A DNA stretch of 64,000 bases, taken from Crossiella sp. CA-258035 (lineage in GTDB: Bacteria; Actinomycetota; Actinomycetes; Mycobacteriales; Pseudonocardiaceae). The notes under the pieces are model-generated. The model did not search any database. It had not been told where the DNA came from and worked only from the letters and a program-made list of their open reading frames with translations. This document shows positions 37,952-45,102 of this stretch, one piece after another. The position numbers and the translations under genes are program-made. Position 1 is the stretch's first letter. Every line of letters begins with the position of its first letter. The stretch spans positions 7,841,501 to 7,905,500 of the forward strand of contig NZ_CP116413.1 in the NCBI RefSeq assembly GCF_030064675.1, written 5' to 3'.

Positions 37952-37967
37952 AGGCCCGGGCCCCTGC

Positions 37968-38648
37968 CTACCGGGGCGGCGAGGTCGGCGCGCAGGCGGT
38001 GGCGCCCACGGTGATCGTGCCGCCGACCGCGCCGTAGCCGTCGTCCGGGTCGAGCGTGATGTGCATCGCGGTCAGCGCGATCGCGCCCTGGTCCGACTCC
38101 ACCTTGTTCACCACGATCTTGGCCACCGGCGGCATGCCGGTCTTGCCGGGCACCATGGTCACGTGGTTCTGCGGGACCGGGCTGGGCAGCGTGAACCCGC
38201 TGTAGCCGTTGAGCTTCCACCCGGCGCTGGTGCCCTGCTCGGTGGACTTGCAGGTGGCCTCGAAGCTCTTGACCCTGATCAGCCGCCTGCCGTACTCGGC
38301 CTTGTTGAACAGGTTCAGCTCGAAGTCGCTGCCCGCGACCTTGATGTCGGCGTTGCCCGCCGCGTCCTGGTTGCAGGTGGTGGTGCCCGAGCCGAACCGC
38401 ACGCCCGGGTAGCTCACGCCCGGCGTGCTGGCCGAGGCCTGCTCGCCGAGCCGGCACGGGATGATCGGGCCGGAGCTGGACGTGCTGGCGCCCGTCACGG
38501 TGACCGAGCCGAGCTCGGCGACACCCGGGTCACCAAGATCCGCGTACGCGGGCGTGAGGCCCGCACTCATGACCGCGGCGACCGCCGCGCCGACGATACC
38601 GATCCGGACACCAGCTCGCCGCAGTCCGGACGCACGATTCGCGTGCAT
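37968..38648 (-). CDS. Secreted protein of unknown family
   Basis: 226 residues. Twin-arginine-free Sec signal peptide (RRAGVRIGIVGAAVAAVMSAGLTPAYA, cleavage after AYA near residue 37), then a beta-rich domain with two Cys pairs (IPCRLG, TTTCNQD, ATCKST, ATACAPT). No family recognised; composition resembles exported beta-sandwich proteins. ATG 38648 follows AAGGGG. No clear partner nearby. Confidence 0.7.
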   Translation of the reverse strand: MHANRASGLRRAGVRIGIVGAAVAAVMSAGLTPAYADLGDPGVAELGSVTVTGASTSSSGPIIPCRLGEQASASTPGVSYPGVRFGSGTTTCNQDAAGNADIKVAGSDFELNLFNKAEYGRRLIRVKSFEATCKSTEQGTSAGWKLNGYSGFTLPSPVPQNHVTMVPGKTGMPPVAKIVVNKVESDQGAIALTAMHITLDPDDGYGAVGGTITVGATACAPTSPPR

Positions 38649-38854
38649 GCCGTCACCCCTTCCTTCTGACCCTGTGAGCCCGGGTGGCCGGGTGTCGGCC
38701 ACCTGGGTCGCGCCCACGGTTCATTCATCGACAGCGCGTGGCTGATCGGTAGCCACATCGGACGCCGCCACCCGTTCGGGAAGGTCAAATAACCCAACCA
38801 GGGAGTAACGTCCGATGTGGACACTCAGCGTTGCCGATGCCGCAGGTCAGCGGG

Positions 38855-39121
38855 TTACGCGCTGGCCTTGACCGGAATCGGGGCAACCGCCTCCCGCGAG
38901 CGGCGGCAGCCCAGCACCACGTATCCCCTGACCACCCTCGGCGTCGGCTCCACGCACCCGCTGAGCACGACCTGGCAGCCGATCGAGGGGAACCCGGCGG
39001 TGCGGGCCAGCCAGAGCGCGTTCTGCCGCGCCCTGGCAAGCGCTTCCCGGCGGTTCTCGCCGAAGCCGGTGCCCACGAAGGCCGCCACCAGGGCGGCGAC
39101 CCGGCGCGTCCGGGTCCTCAC
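38855..39121 (-). CDS. Small Cys-containing protein, diverged paralog of its neighbour
   Basis: 88 residues from GTG 39121, overlapping the upstream gene by 4 nt (GTGA). A short hydrophobic N-terminus (RVAALVAAFVGTGFG) is followed by AGFPSIGCQVVLSGC and GYVVLGC. The pattern AGF-x4-C-x-V ... GY-x(4-7)-C matches the upstream gene product, so the two look like a tandem duplication. No family recognised. If exported, its signal is weak. Confidence 0.55.
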   Translation of the reverse strand: MRTRTRRVAALVAAFVGTGFGENRREALARARQNALWLARTAGFPSIGCQVVLSGCVEPTPRVVRGYVVLGCRRSREAVAPIPVKASA

Positions 39122-39387
39122 GCGCAGCGCACCGTCTGCGAGCTGGCGTACCCGCCCAGGGCGTGCCGCCAGGTGTGGCCGGAGACCCGCACGCACCGCT
39201 CCCGGCTGAACCCGGCCTGCTCCGCCTGGGCGAAGGCCAGCCGCTCCGCGGTCAGCGCGGCGATCGCGGAGTTGCCGCTCCGGGCGCTGCCGGTGAAGTA
39301 CTGCTCCGCCACGGCCGCCTGCGCCTGTCCCCCGGCGAGCAGCGCGGTCCCGGCCAGCGCCAGCGCACACAGCGTTTTTTTCAGCAT
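39118..39387 (-). CDS. Small secreted Cys-containing protein
   Basis: 89 residues. Clear Sec signal peptide (MLKKTLCALALAGTALLAG, cleavage after AQA near residue 24). Mature part has AGFSRERCVRV and a C-terminal GYASSQTVRC, so one disulfide is likely. ATG 39387 follows GGGGGAG. Co-transcribed with the next small gene. Divergent from an XRE regulator and the ImmA-like gene. Family unknown. Confidence 0.7.
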   Translation of the reverse strand: MLKKTLCALALAGTALLAGGQAQAAVAEQYFTGSARSGNSAIAALTAERLAFAQAEQAGFSRERCVRVSGHTWRHALGGYASSQTVRCA

Positions 39388-39457
39388 CCGCTCCCCCTTG
39401 CTCATTCATCTCAGCTAACGTGCTGGCCACAAGCTAGCTTGATGACAATCTGGCTGT

Positions 39458-39500
39458 CAACTGAAGTGAATAGAACCCCTCCATCCATCCACTTCAGCTG
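39458..39500. promoter_or_regulatory. Inverted repeat between small secreted gene and XRE gene
   Basis: CAACTGAAGTG (39458-39468) and CACTTCAGCTG (39490-39500) are inverted with one mismatch in 11 and are separated by 21 bases. The 8-bp cores CTGAAGTG/CACTTCAG are perfect. It lies in the AT-rich divergent region 33 bases before the XRE start; candidate autoregulatory operator. Confidence 0.5.
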
Positions 39501-39532
39501 ATGCCAGGCCGAACTCCCACCAAGAGGCGCCC

Positions 39533-39982
39533 ATGAGCGACGCGCAGGACAGCCGGCCGGAAACCGGCTCGCTCGCCGAGCGGATCGACCACCTGTTCCA
39601 GGTCATCCGCCGACCCAACGGCGAGCAGCACAGCAACGAGGAGGTGGCCAAGGCCTGCCGGGAGAGCACCGGCGAGACCTTCTCCGCGACCTACCTGTGG
39701 CAGCTGCGCACCGGCCGCAGGGACAACCCGACCAAGCGCCACCTGGAAGCCCTGGCCGGGTTCTTCCAGGTGCCGCCTGCCTACTTCTTCGACGACGAGC
39801 AGGGGAAGGTGATCGCCAGGGAACTGGAGCTACTAGGCGCCTTGCGCAACACCGCGGTGCGGGATGTGGCACTGCGCGCGGTGAACCTGTCCGAGGAGGG
39901 CCTTGGCACGGTCACCGACATCATCGATGCTATTGCCCGCAGAGAAGCGCAACGGGGCGGCGGCGGCGAGAGCACTCGCTGA
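39533..39982 (+). CDS. XRE-family helix-turn-helix regulator
   Basis: 149 residues. N-terminal helix-turn-helix region (about 15-85) with NEEVAKACRESTGETFSATYL and LRTGRRDNPTKRHLEALAGFF, then a PAYFFDD motif and a helical C-terminal part. ATG 39533. Followed 16 bases later by the ImmA-like gene and the membrane gene, an arrangement frequent in actinobacteria. Confidence 0.9.
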   Translation: MSDAQDSRPETGSLAERIDHLFQVIRRPNGEQHSNEEVAKACRESTGETFSATYLWQLRTGRRDNPTKRHLEALAGFFQVPPAYFFDDEQGKVIARELELLGALRNTAVRDVALRAVNLSEEGLGTVTDIIDAIARREAQRGGGGESTR

Positions 39983-39998
39983 CGCCGAGGGGAGAGAC

Positions 39999-40505
39999 GT
40001 GCGGCACTCGCGAAAGGCGCTGTGGCGGCGCTGCGCCCAGATCGTGTCCACTGTGGACATTCCACGGCCGTTCAGCGTGCCGGCGCTGGTCGCCGCGCTG
40101 GCGGCCAGGCGGGGCAGGCCGATCGAGCTGATCCCGCTGGCGGCCCGGCCGGACACCCCGTGCGGGGTGCTGGCCGCGACCGACCGGGCGGACTACGTGT
40201 TCTACGCGGCCGACACCAGTCCGCTGCACCAGGAGCACATCCTGTTGCACGAGCTGGGACACCTGCTGTGCGGGCACGCCGGCTCCGGCGAGCTGCACGA
40301 GACGGTGGCGCGGGTGCTGATGCCGAACCTGCCGGTGGAGCTGGTGCGCCGGGTGCTCGGCCGCACCGGCTACGCGCAGCAGCAGGAGCAGGAGGCCGAG
40401 CTGGTCGCCTCGATGGTCATGCACCAGGCCAGGCGCGAGCAGGGGCCCGCGCCGGTCAGCGGTGGCCTGGCGCGGCTGCGCTCGGCCTTCGGGCCGGGCG
40501 CCTGA
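39999..40505 (+). CDS. ImmA/IrrE-like zinc metalloprotein
   Basis: 168 residues. HELGHLLCGH (about residue 80-89) is the HExxH zinc motif of ImmA/IrrE proteases, which cleave XRE-type repressors. A following Glu in QEQEAELVASMVM fits the third-ligand position. GTG 39999 follows GGGGAGAG. Adjacent XRE regulator is the obvious candidate partner. Cleavage is inferred, not shown. Confidence 0.85.
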   Translation: MRHSRKALWRRCAQIVSTVDIPRPFSVPALVAALAARRGRPIELIPLAARPDTPCGVLAATDRADYVFYAADTSPLHQEHILLHELGHLLCGHAGSGELHETVARVLMPNLPVELVRRVLGRTGYAQQQEQEAELVASMVMHQARREQGPAPVSGGLARLRSAFGPGA

Positions 40506-40506
40506 G

Positions 40507-41685
40507 GTGGTCAGCTACCTCAGCGCGGGGCTGCTGGTGCTGATCAGCGCGGGCAAGCTGCTGGCCAGCAGGGGCGGCCCGCCCAGCCCCGGCATGCGCT
40601 ACCTGATCGGCTTCTTCCTCAGCCTGGCCGCCAGCCTGGCCATCTCGGCCGATCCGACCACGCCGCTGATCCTGGCGGTCGAGCCGTTCCCGCTGACCGG
40701 GCGGCTGGTCACCAACATGCTCCAGCTGCTGGCGGCGCACTTCCTGGTGCGACTGGCCCGCTCCACCCAGACCCCGCAGCCGCGCACCCGGTGGTGGCCG
40801 CTGCTGCTGTGCTGGGCGGTGATGACCGGGCTGATGATCCACCTGACCGGGAAGCTGCCGGAGTACCAGGCCCGCGGCGGCACCGAGCTCGCCTGGTACC
40901 CGAGCATCGCCGGGTACCAGGCGGTGCTGGTCGGCTACGGGGTCGGCTGCCTGGTGCTGTTCACCAGGGTGATCTTCCGGCACGCCCGGCAGTGCCCGAG
41001 GGGCTCCTTCCGCACCGGGCTGTTCGTGATCGCGCTGGCCGGGGCGACCACGGTGGCCTGGGGCTTGCTGGCCGGGCTGCCCTCGGTGTGGCTGGTGCTG
41101 ACCGGCTCCGGCCTGGAGTTGTTCATGCCGGTGGCCAGGGGCCTCGGCCTGGCGGTGGCACTGCTGTGGGTGAGCGGCGCGGTGCTGACCACCTGGCACG
41201 GACTGATCGAGCGGCCGCGCCGGTGGCTGGCCGCCTACCGCGGCTACCGCGCGGTGACGCCGCTGTGGACGGCGCTGGTCACGGCGCTGCCGCGGATCTC
41301 GCTGACCAGGCTGACCGCGTGGCCGCACCGGGTGGAGTTCGCGCTGTACCGGCGGCTGATCGAGATCAGGGACGGGTTCCTGGCGCTGCGCGGGCAGGTG
41401 CCGCCGGAGGTGGCGGGCTGGGTGGCGGAGTCGGCGCGGCGGCACGGGGTGGCCGAGGCGCCCGCGGTGCTCGCGGCGGCCGGGCTGGCCGCGGCGCTGG
41501 CGGTGCGGGAGACCGGGCACAGCTGGCCGCAGCCGCCGGTGGCCGCGGCCGGGTCGGTGGCCAGCATCGAGGCGGAGACGGCCTGGCTGACCGAGGTGTC
41601 GGCCGCGTTCTCCGGCTCGCCGGTTGTAGCCGATGTCCGAGCGCAAGCCGGAGCGACCTACGTCACAGCGCCACAAGTCGCCTGA
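40507..41685 (+). CDS. Seven-helix membrane protein, MAB_1171c-like
   Basis: 392 residues. Seven hydrophobic segments to about residue 230 (first at VVSYLSAGLLVLISAGKLLA, last ARGLGLAVALLWVSGAVLTTW), then a cytoplasmic helical domain of about 150 residues with FALYRRLIEIRDGFLALR. This layout fits a family often called MAB_1171c putative transporters, which commonly follow XRE and ImmA-like genes. GTG 40507 starts one base after the upstream stop. Substrate unknown. Confidence 0.75.
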   Translation: MVSYLSAGLLVLISAGKLLASRGGPPSPGMRYLIGFFLSLAASLAISADPTTPLILAVEPFPLTGRLVTNMLQLLAAHFLVRLARSTQTPQPRTRWWPLLLCWAVMTGLMIHLTGKLPEYQARGGTELAWYPSIAGYQAVLVGYGVGCLVLFTRVIFRHARQCPRGSFRTGLFVIALAGATTVAWGLLAGLPSVWLVLTGSGLELFMPVARGLGLAVALLWVSGAVLTTWHGLIERPRRWLAAYRGYRAVTPLWTALVTALPRISLTRLTAWPHRVEFALYRRLIEIRDGFLALRGQVPPEVAGWVAESARRHGVAEAPAVLAAAGLAAALAVRETGHSWPQPPVAAAGSVASIEAETAWLTEVSAAFSGSPVVADVRAQAGATYVTAPQVA

Positions 41686-41708
41686 AAATTGTAGGTACTC
41701 GACAATTT
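41686..41708. promoter_or_regulatory. AT-rich palindrome upstream of bioY
   Basis: AAATTGT, 9 bases, ACAATTT: a perfect 7-bp inverted repeat starting immediately after the preceding stop codon and 65 bases before bioY. It stands out in this GC-rich DNA. Candidate operator for a biotin-responsive or other repressor; not the classical BioQ consensus as far as I recall. Confidence 0.45.
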
Positions 41709-41772
41709 CGCGCCGGGGCACGCCGGGTTAGGGTCGGCGGGCAAGAGATCCCACGTCTCCTGGAGGTCACGG

Positions 41773-42345
41773 GTGTCCGTGCTCACCGTCTCCCCGCCGC
41801 GCCGGGTCCTGGCCGACCTGGTGCCCGGCGCACTGGTCCGCGACATCGCGCTGGTCCTCGGCGGCGCCGCGCTGACCGGCCTGGCCGCCCAGATCGCGGT
41901 GCCCATTCCGGGCAGCCCGGTGCCGGTGACCGCCCAGACCTTCGCCGCCCTGCTGGTCGGCGCCACCCTGGGCTGGCAGCGCGGCGGGCTGTCCATGCTG
42001 GTCTACCTGCTCGCCGGACTGGCAGGCGTGCCGTGGCACACCAGCGCGGGCTCGGCCACCATCGGCTACATCGTCGGCTTCGTGCTGGCCGGCGCCCTGG
42101 TCGGCGCGCTCGCCCAGCGCGGCGGCGACCGCACCCCGCTGCGCACCGCGGGCACCATGCTGCTGGGCAACGCGGTGATCTACGCCGTCGGCGTGCCCTG
42201 GCTGATGATCGCCGCCGACTTCACCGCCACCGAAGCCCTGGTCAAGGGCCTGCTGCCGTTCCTGGTCGGCGACCTGATCAAGACCGCGCTGGCCGCGGGC
42301 GTGCTGCCCGCCGCCTGGGCCCTGGTGGGCAAGCGCGACTCCTGA
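41773..42345 (+). CDS. bioY: Biotin transporter substrate-binding component BioY
   Basis: 190 residues, six hydrophobic segments. S component of an ECF biotin transporter. Family blocks: AQIAVPIPGSPVPVTAQTFAALLVGATLG (about 40-70) and LLGNAVIYAVGVPWL. No EcfA/T genes follow, so it would use a shared energy module or work alone. GTG 41773 follows GGAGG. Ends in a strong terminator. Confidence 0.93.
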   Translation: MSVLTVSPPRRVLADLVPGALVRDIALVLGGAALTGLAAQIAVPIPGSPVPVTAQTFAALLVGATLGWQRGGLSMLVYLLAGLAGVPWHTSAGSATIGYIVGFVLAGALVGALAQRGGDRTPLRTAGTMLLGNAVIYAVGVPWLMIAADFTATEALVKGLLPFLVGDLIKTALAAGVLPAAWALVGKRDS

Positions 42346-42361
42346 CCTCCGCCCGGAGCAG

Positions 42362-42395
42362 AAGGCCCCCGGTCACCACCCGGGGGCCTTTGCTT
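42362..42395 (+). terminator. Intrinsic terminator of bioY
   Basis: 11-bp stem AAGGCCCCCGG (42362-42372) pairs with CCGGGGGCCTT (42380-42390), 7-base loop, followed by TTTGCTT-like U-rich sequence. 17 bases after the bioY stop. Confidence 0.88.
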
Positions 42396-42401
42396 CGCCG
42401 A

Positions 42402-42543
42402 GTGTTGGCCGTTGTCGTACCAAGTGTTGGCCGATCTCGTACGGGGTGTTGGCCCGGTGCGGCATCCGGGATGGCGTCCGGCGACCGCCTGGCCCTCCCG
42501 GCGTACGACAACGGCCAACACTCGGTACGAGATCGGCCAACAC
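42402..42543. repeat. Inverted array of 19-bp units, locus B
   Basis: Plus-strand units begin at 42402 and 42424, with a half unit at 42446 (22-bp period). Inverted units begin at 42503 and 42525, again 22 bp apart. The central spacer of about 48 bp is unrelated to locus A. Consensus GTGTTGGCCGATCTCGTAC, with GTTGTCGTAC variants. It begins just after the bioY terminator and ends 5 bases before the stop of the convergent GH3 gene. Confidence 0.85.
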
Positions 42544-42548
42544 TCGGG

Positions 42549-45011
42549 TTAGTGGACGGTGACCACCGCGGTCAGCGGCAGGTCGCGGCTGCTGCGGCCG
42601 ATCTCGGCCAGGTAGCTGCCGTGTTCGGGCAGCCAGTCCCGGCGCTGCTCGTCGTAGACGCAGAACGCCCTGGGCGCCAACGGGATCTCCACCTCCACCG
42701 TCTCCCCCGGTTCCGCGTCCACCACCGCGAACCCGGCCAGCACCCGGGGTGGGCGCTGGTAGCGGCTGGCGTGGCGGCCCAGGTAGACCTGCACCACCTC
42801 GCGGCCGGGGCGGGTGCCGGTGTTGGTCAGGGTGACCCGGACCGGGATGGGCTGGCCCGCGTGCAGGGTGGCGGCGGAGACGCCGGTCGGGGACTCCGCG
42901 CTGCGGTAGTCCCAGGTGGTGTAGCCCAGGCCGTGGCCGAAGCAGAAGGCCGGGTCCAGGCGGTGCTGGTCGTAGGCGCGGTAGCCGATCAGGATGCCCT
43001 CGTCGTAGCGGAGCACGCCGTCGGCGGGGGTGGTGTCCAGCACGGGGGCCTGTTCGGCGGTGCGCGGGAAGGTGGTGGGCAGGCGGCCGCCGGGTTCGGC
43101 GCGGCCGTAGAGCACGTCGGCGAGCGCGTGGCCCGCTTCCTGGCCGGGGAACCAGGCGTAGAGCACCGCGGCGACCTCCTCGGCCCAGGGCATCAGCACG
43201 GGTGAGCCGGCGTTGACCACGACCACGGTGCGCGGGTTGGCCGCGGCCACCCTTCGGACCAGCTCGTCCTGGCCGGGTGGCAGGGCCAGGGTGGTGCGGT
43301 CGTGGGACTCGCTCTCCAGGTCGGCGTTGGTGCCGACCACGACCACCGCGACCTCGGCCGCCTCGGCCTGCCGGACCGCCTCAGCCAGCTCCTCCTCCGC
43401 GTCCCGGCCGGGCGCGCGATGCGTGATGCCGCAACGCAGGTAGCCGTGTTTGGCGGCGATCGGGCGGTGCTCCACCACCAGCTCCACCGGAGTGTCCACA
43501 TCGGACAGAACAACGGTGCCGAGCTGCTCGGTGATGTTGTCGAAGCTGTCCACCAGGCTGTGCCAGCCGGAGGTGACCGGTTCGATGACCCGCTGCCCGT
43601 GCACGGTCAGGCTGGTCGGTCCGAGCCCGGTGACGCCGAAGGTGTGCGTGCCCGCGACCCTGGGCCGGTAGCTGGTGCGCATGACCACCCGCAGGTCGTC
43701 CCGGCGCCACTGCTCCTCGGGCAGGCCGAGCCAGGCCAGCCGGGCGGTCGCCCGGTGCTCGCTGCCCAGCAGGCCGCCGTCGGCGTCGCGGTACTCGACC
43801 TGGAAGCCCGGTTCGCCGGTCACCGGGTCCACGCAGTCGGCCAGGTCGATCAGCGGCTGCCGCCCGCCCGGCCGGACGCCCTCGGTGGCGGGCAGGCCGA
43901 GACCGGCGGCGAAGCTGACCTCGCGGCGCGGGGACAGGTCGGCGCTGCCGCCGCCTCTGGTGGCGGTGTTCGCGGCGTTCGGGCCGATCAGCGCGATCCG
44001 GGTGTCCGGGGCCAGCGGGAGCAGGTTCTCGTTGCGCAGCAACACCATGCCGCGGGCGGCGGCCTCGCGCAGCAGCTCGGTCTGGGCGGGCGAGCCGACC
44101 GGGTACGCGGCTTCCGGCTCGGGCGCGGGGAAGCCGTCCAGCACGCCGGTCGCCGCGGCCAGCCGGAGCAGGCGCAGCACCTTGTCGTCGATCTCGACCT
44201 CGGGCACCTCGCCCGCGCGCACCGCCGCCTCCAGCTTCTCGCCCCACGGGCCGTCCGGGCCCGGCATGACCAGGTCGAGCCCGCCGTTGGCGCTGGGCGC
44301 GGTGCTGCGCGCGGCGGTCCAGTCGGACACGATCGGTCCGGTGAAGCCCCACTCCTCCTTGAGCACGCCGACCTGGAGCCCCCGGTGCTCGGTCATGGTG
44401 CTGCCGCGCACCGCGTTGTAGGCGGCCATCACCACCTCGACCCCGCCCGCGCGCACCAGCGTCTCGAACGGGGCCAGGTACAGCTCGCGCAGCGCGCGTT
44501 CGGCGACCTCCACGCTGAGGGTGAAGCGCTGGTCCTCGGAGTCGTTGGCCACGAAGTGCTTGGCGCAGGCCGCCACCCCGCCCTGCTGCACCCCGCGCAC
44601 GTAGGCCAGGCCGATCTCGGCGGTGAGCAGCGGGTCCTCGGCGAAGCACTCGAAGTGGCGGCCGCCGAGCGGGCTGCGGTGCAGGTTGATGGTGGGCGCG
44701 AGCAGCACCTGCGCGCCCTTGGCCCTGGTCTCCGCAGCCAGCAGCAGGCCGATCCGGCGCACCAGCTCGCGGTCCCAGCTGGCGGCCAGCGCGGTCGGGT
44801 TCGGCGTGTGCGCGGAGGGGTCGCGCTCGTCGAAGTGGCTGCCGCGGGCCCCGGCCGGTCCGTCGGTCATCACCAGGCGGCGCAGGCCGATCGCGGGCTC
44901 GGCGGGCAGCGCCCAGGCGTCGGCCCCGGTGAGCAGGCGGATCTTGGCCGGTAGGTCGAGTGCGCCGAGCAGGTCCCGCAACCGTGCCTCGAACTCCTCG
45001 GCGCTGCTCAT
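42549..45011 (-). CDS. Glycoside hydrolase family 3 beta-glucosidase with PA14-type insert
   Basis: 820 residues. GH3 N-terminal barrel with RLVMTDGPAGAR, KHFVANDSED and the nucleophile Asp in GPIVSDWTAARS (about residue 230). The second GH3 domain is interrupted by an insert of about 140 residues resembling PA14 (about 405-545), followed by a C-terminal fibronectin-like domain. No signal peptide, so intracellular. ATG 45011 follows GGAGGAG. Divergent from dinG. Substrate probably a beta-glucoside. Confidence 0.92.
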   Translation of the reverse strand: MSSAEEFEARLRDLLGALDLPAKIRLLTGADAWALPAEPAIGLRRLVMTDGPAGARGSHFDERDPSAHTPNPTALAASWDRELVRRIGLLLAAETRAKGAQVLLAPTINLHRSPLGGRHFECFAEDPLLTAEIGLAYVRGVQQGGVAACAKHFVANDSEDQRFTLSVEVAERALRELYLAPFETLVRAGGVEVVMAAYNAVRGSTMTEHRGLQVGVLKEEWGFTGPIVSDWTAARSTAPSANGGLDLVMPGPDGPWGEKLEAAVRAGEVPEVEIDDKVLRLLRLAAATGVLDGFPAPEPEAAYPVGSPAQTELLREAAARGMVLLRNENLLPLAPDTRIALIGPNAANTATRGGGSADLSPRREVSFAAGLGLPATEGVRPGGRQPLIDLADCVDPVTGEPGFQVEYRDADGGLLGSEHRATARLAWLGLPEEQWRRDDLRVVMRTSYRPRVAGTHTFGVTGLGPTSLTVHGQRVIEPVTSGWHSLVDSFDNITEQLGTVVLSDVDTPVELVVEHRPIAAKHGYLRCGITHRAPGRDAEEELAEAVRQAEAAEVAVVVVGTNADLESESHDRTTLALPPGQDELVRRVAAANPRTVVVVNAGSPVLMPWAEEVAAVLYAWFPGQEAGHALADVLYGRAEPGGRLPTTFPRTAEQAPVLDTTPADGVLRYDEGILIGYRAYDQHRLDPAFCFGHGLGYTTWDYRSAESPTGVSAATLHAGQPIPVRVTLTNTGTRPGREVVQVYLGRHASRYQRPPRVLAGFAVVDAEPGETVEVEIPLAPRAFCVYDEQRRDWLPEHGSYLAEIGRSSRDLPLTAVVTVH

Positions 45012-45102
45012 CCAGGCTCCTCCAGACATCGTTGTACTGGCTGCGACACCACCGTATCGCCGGAGGACAAGCTTGTCGGCGGCTCGCGGTAGCGTTGCCC
45101 GC

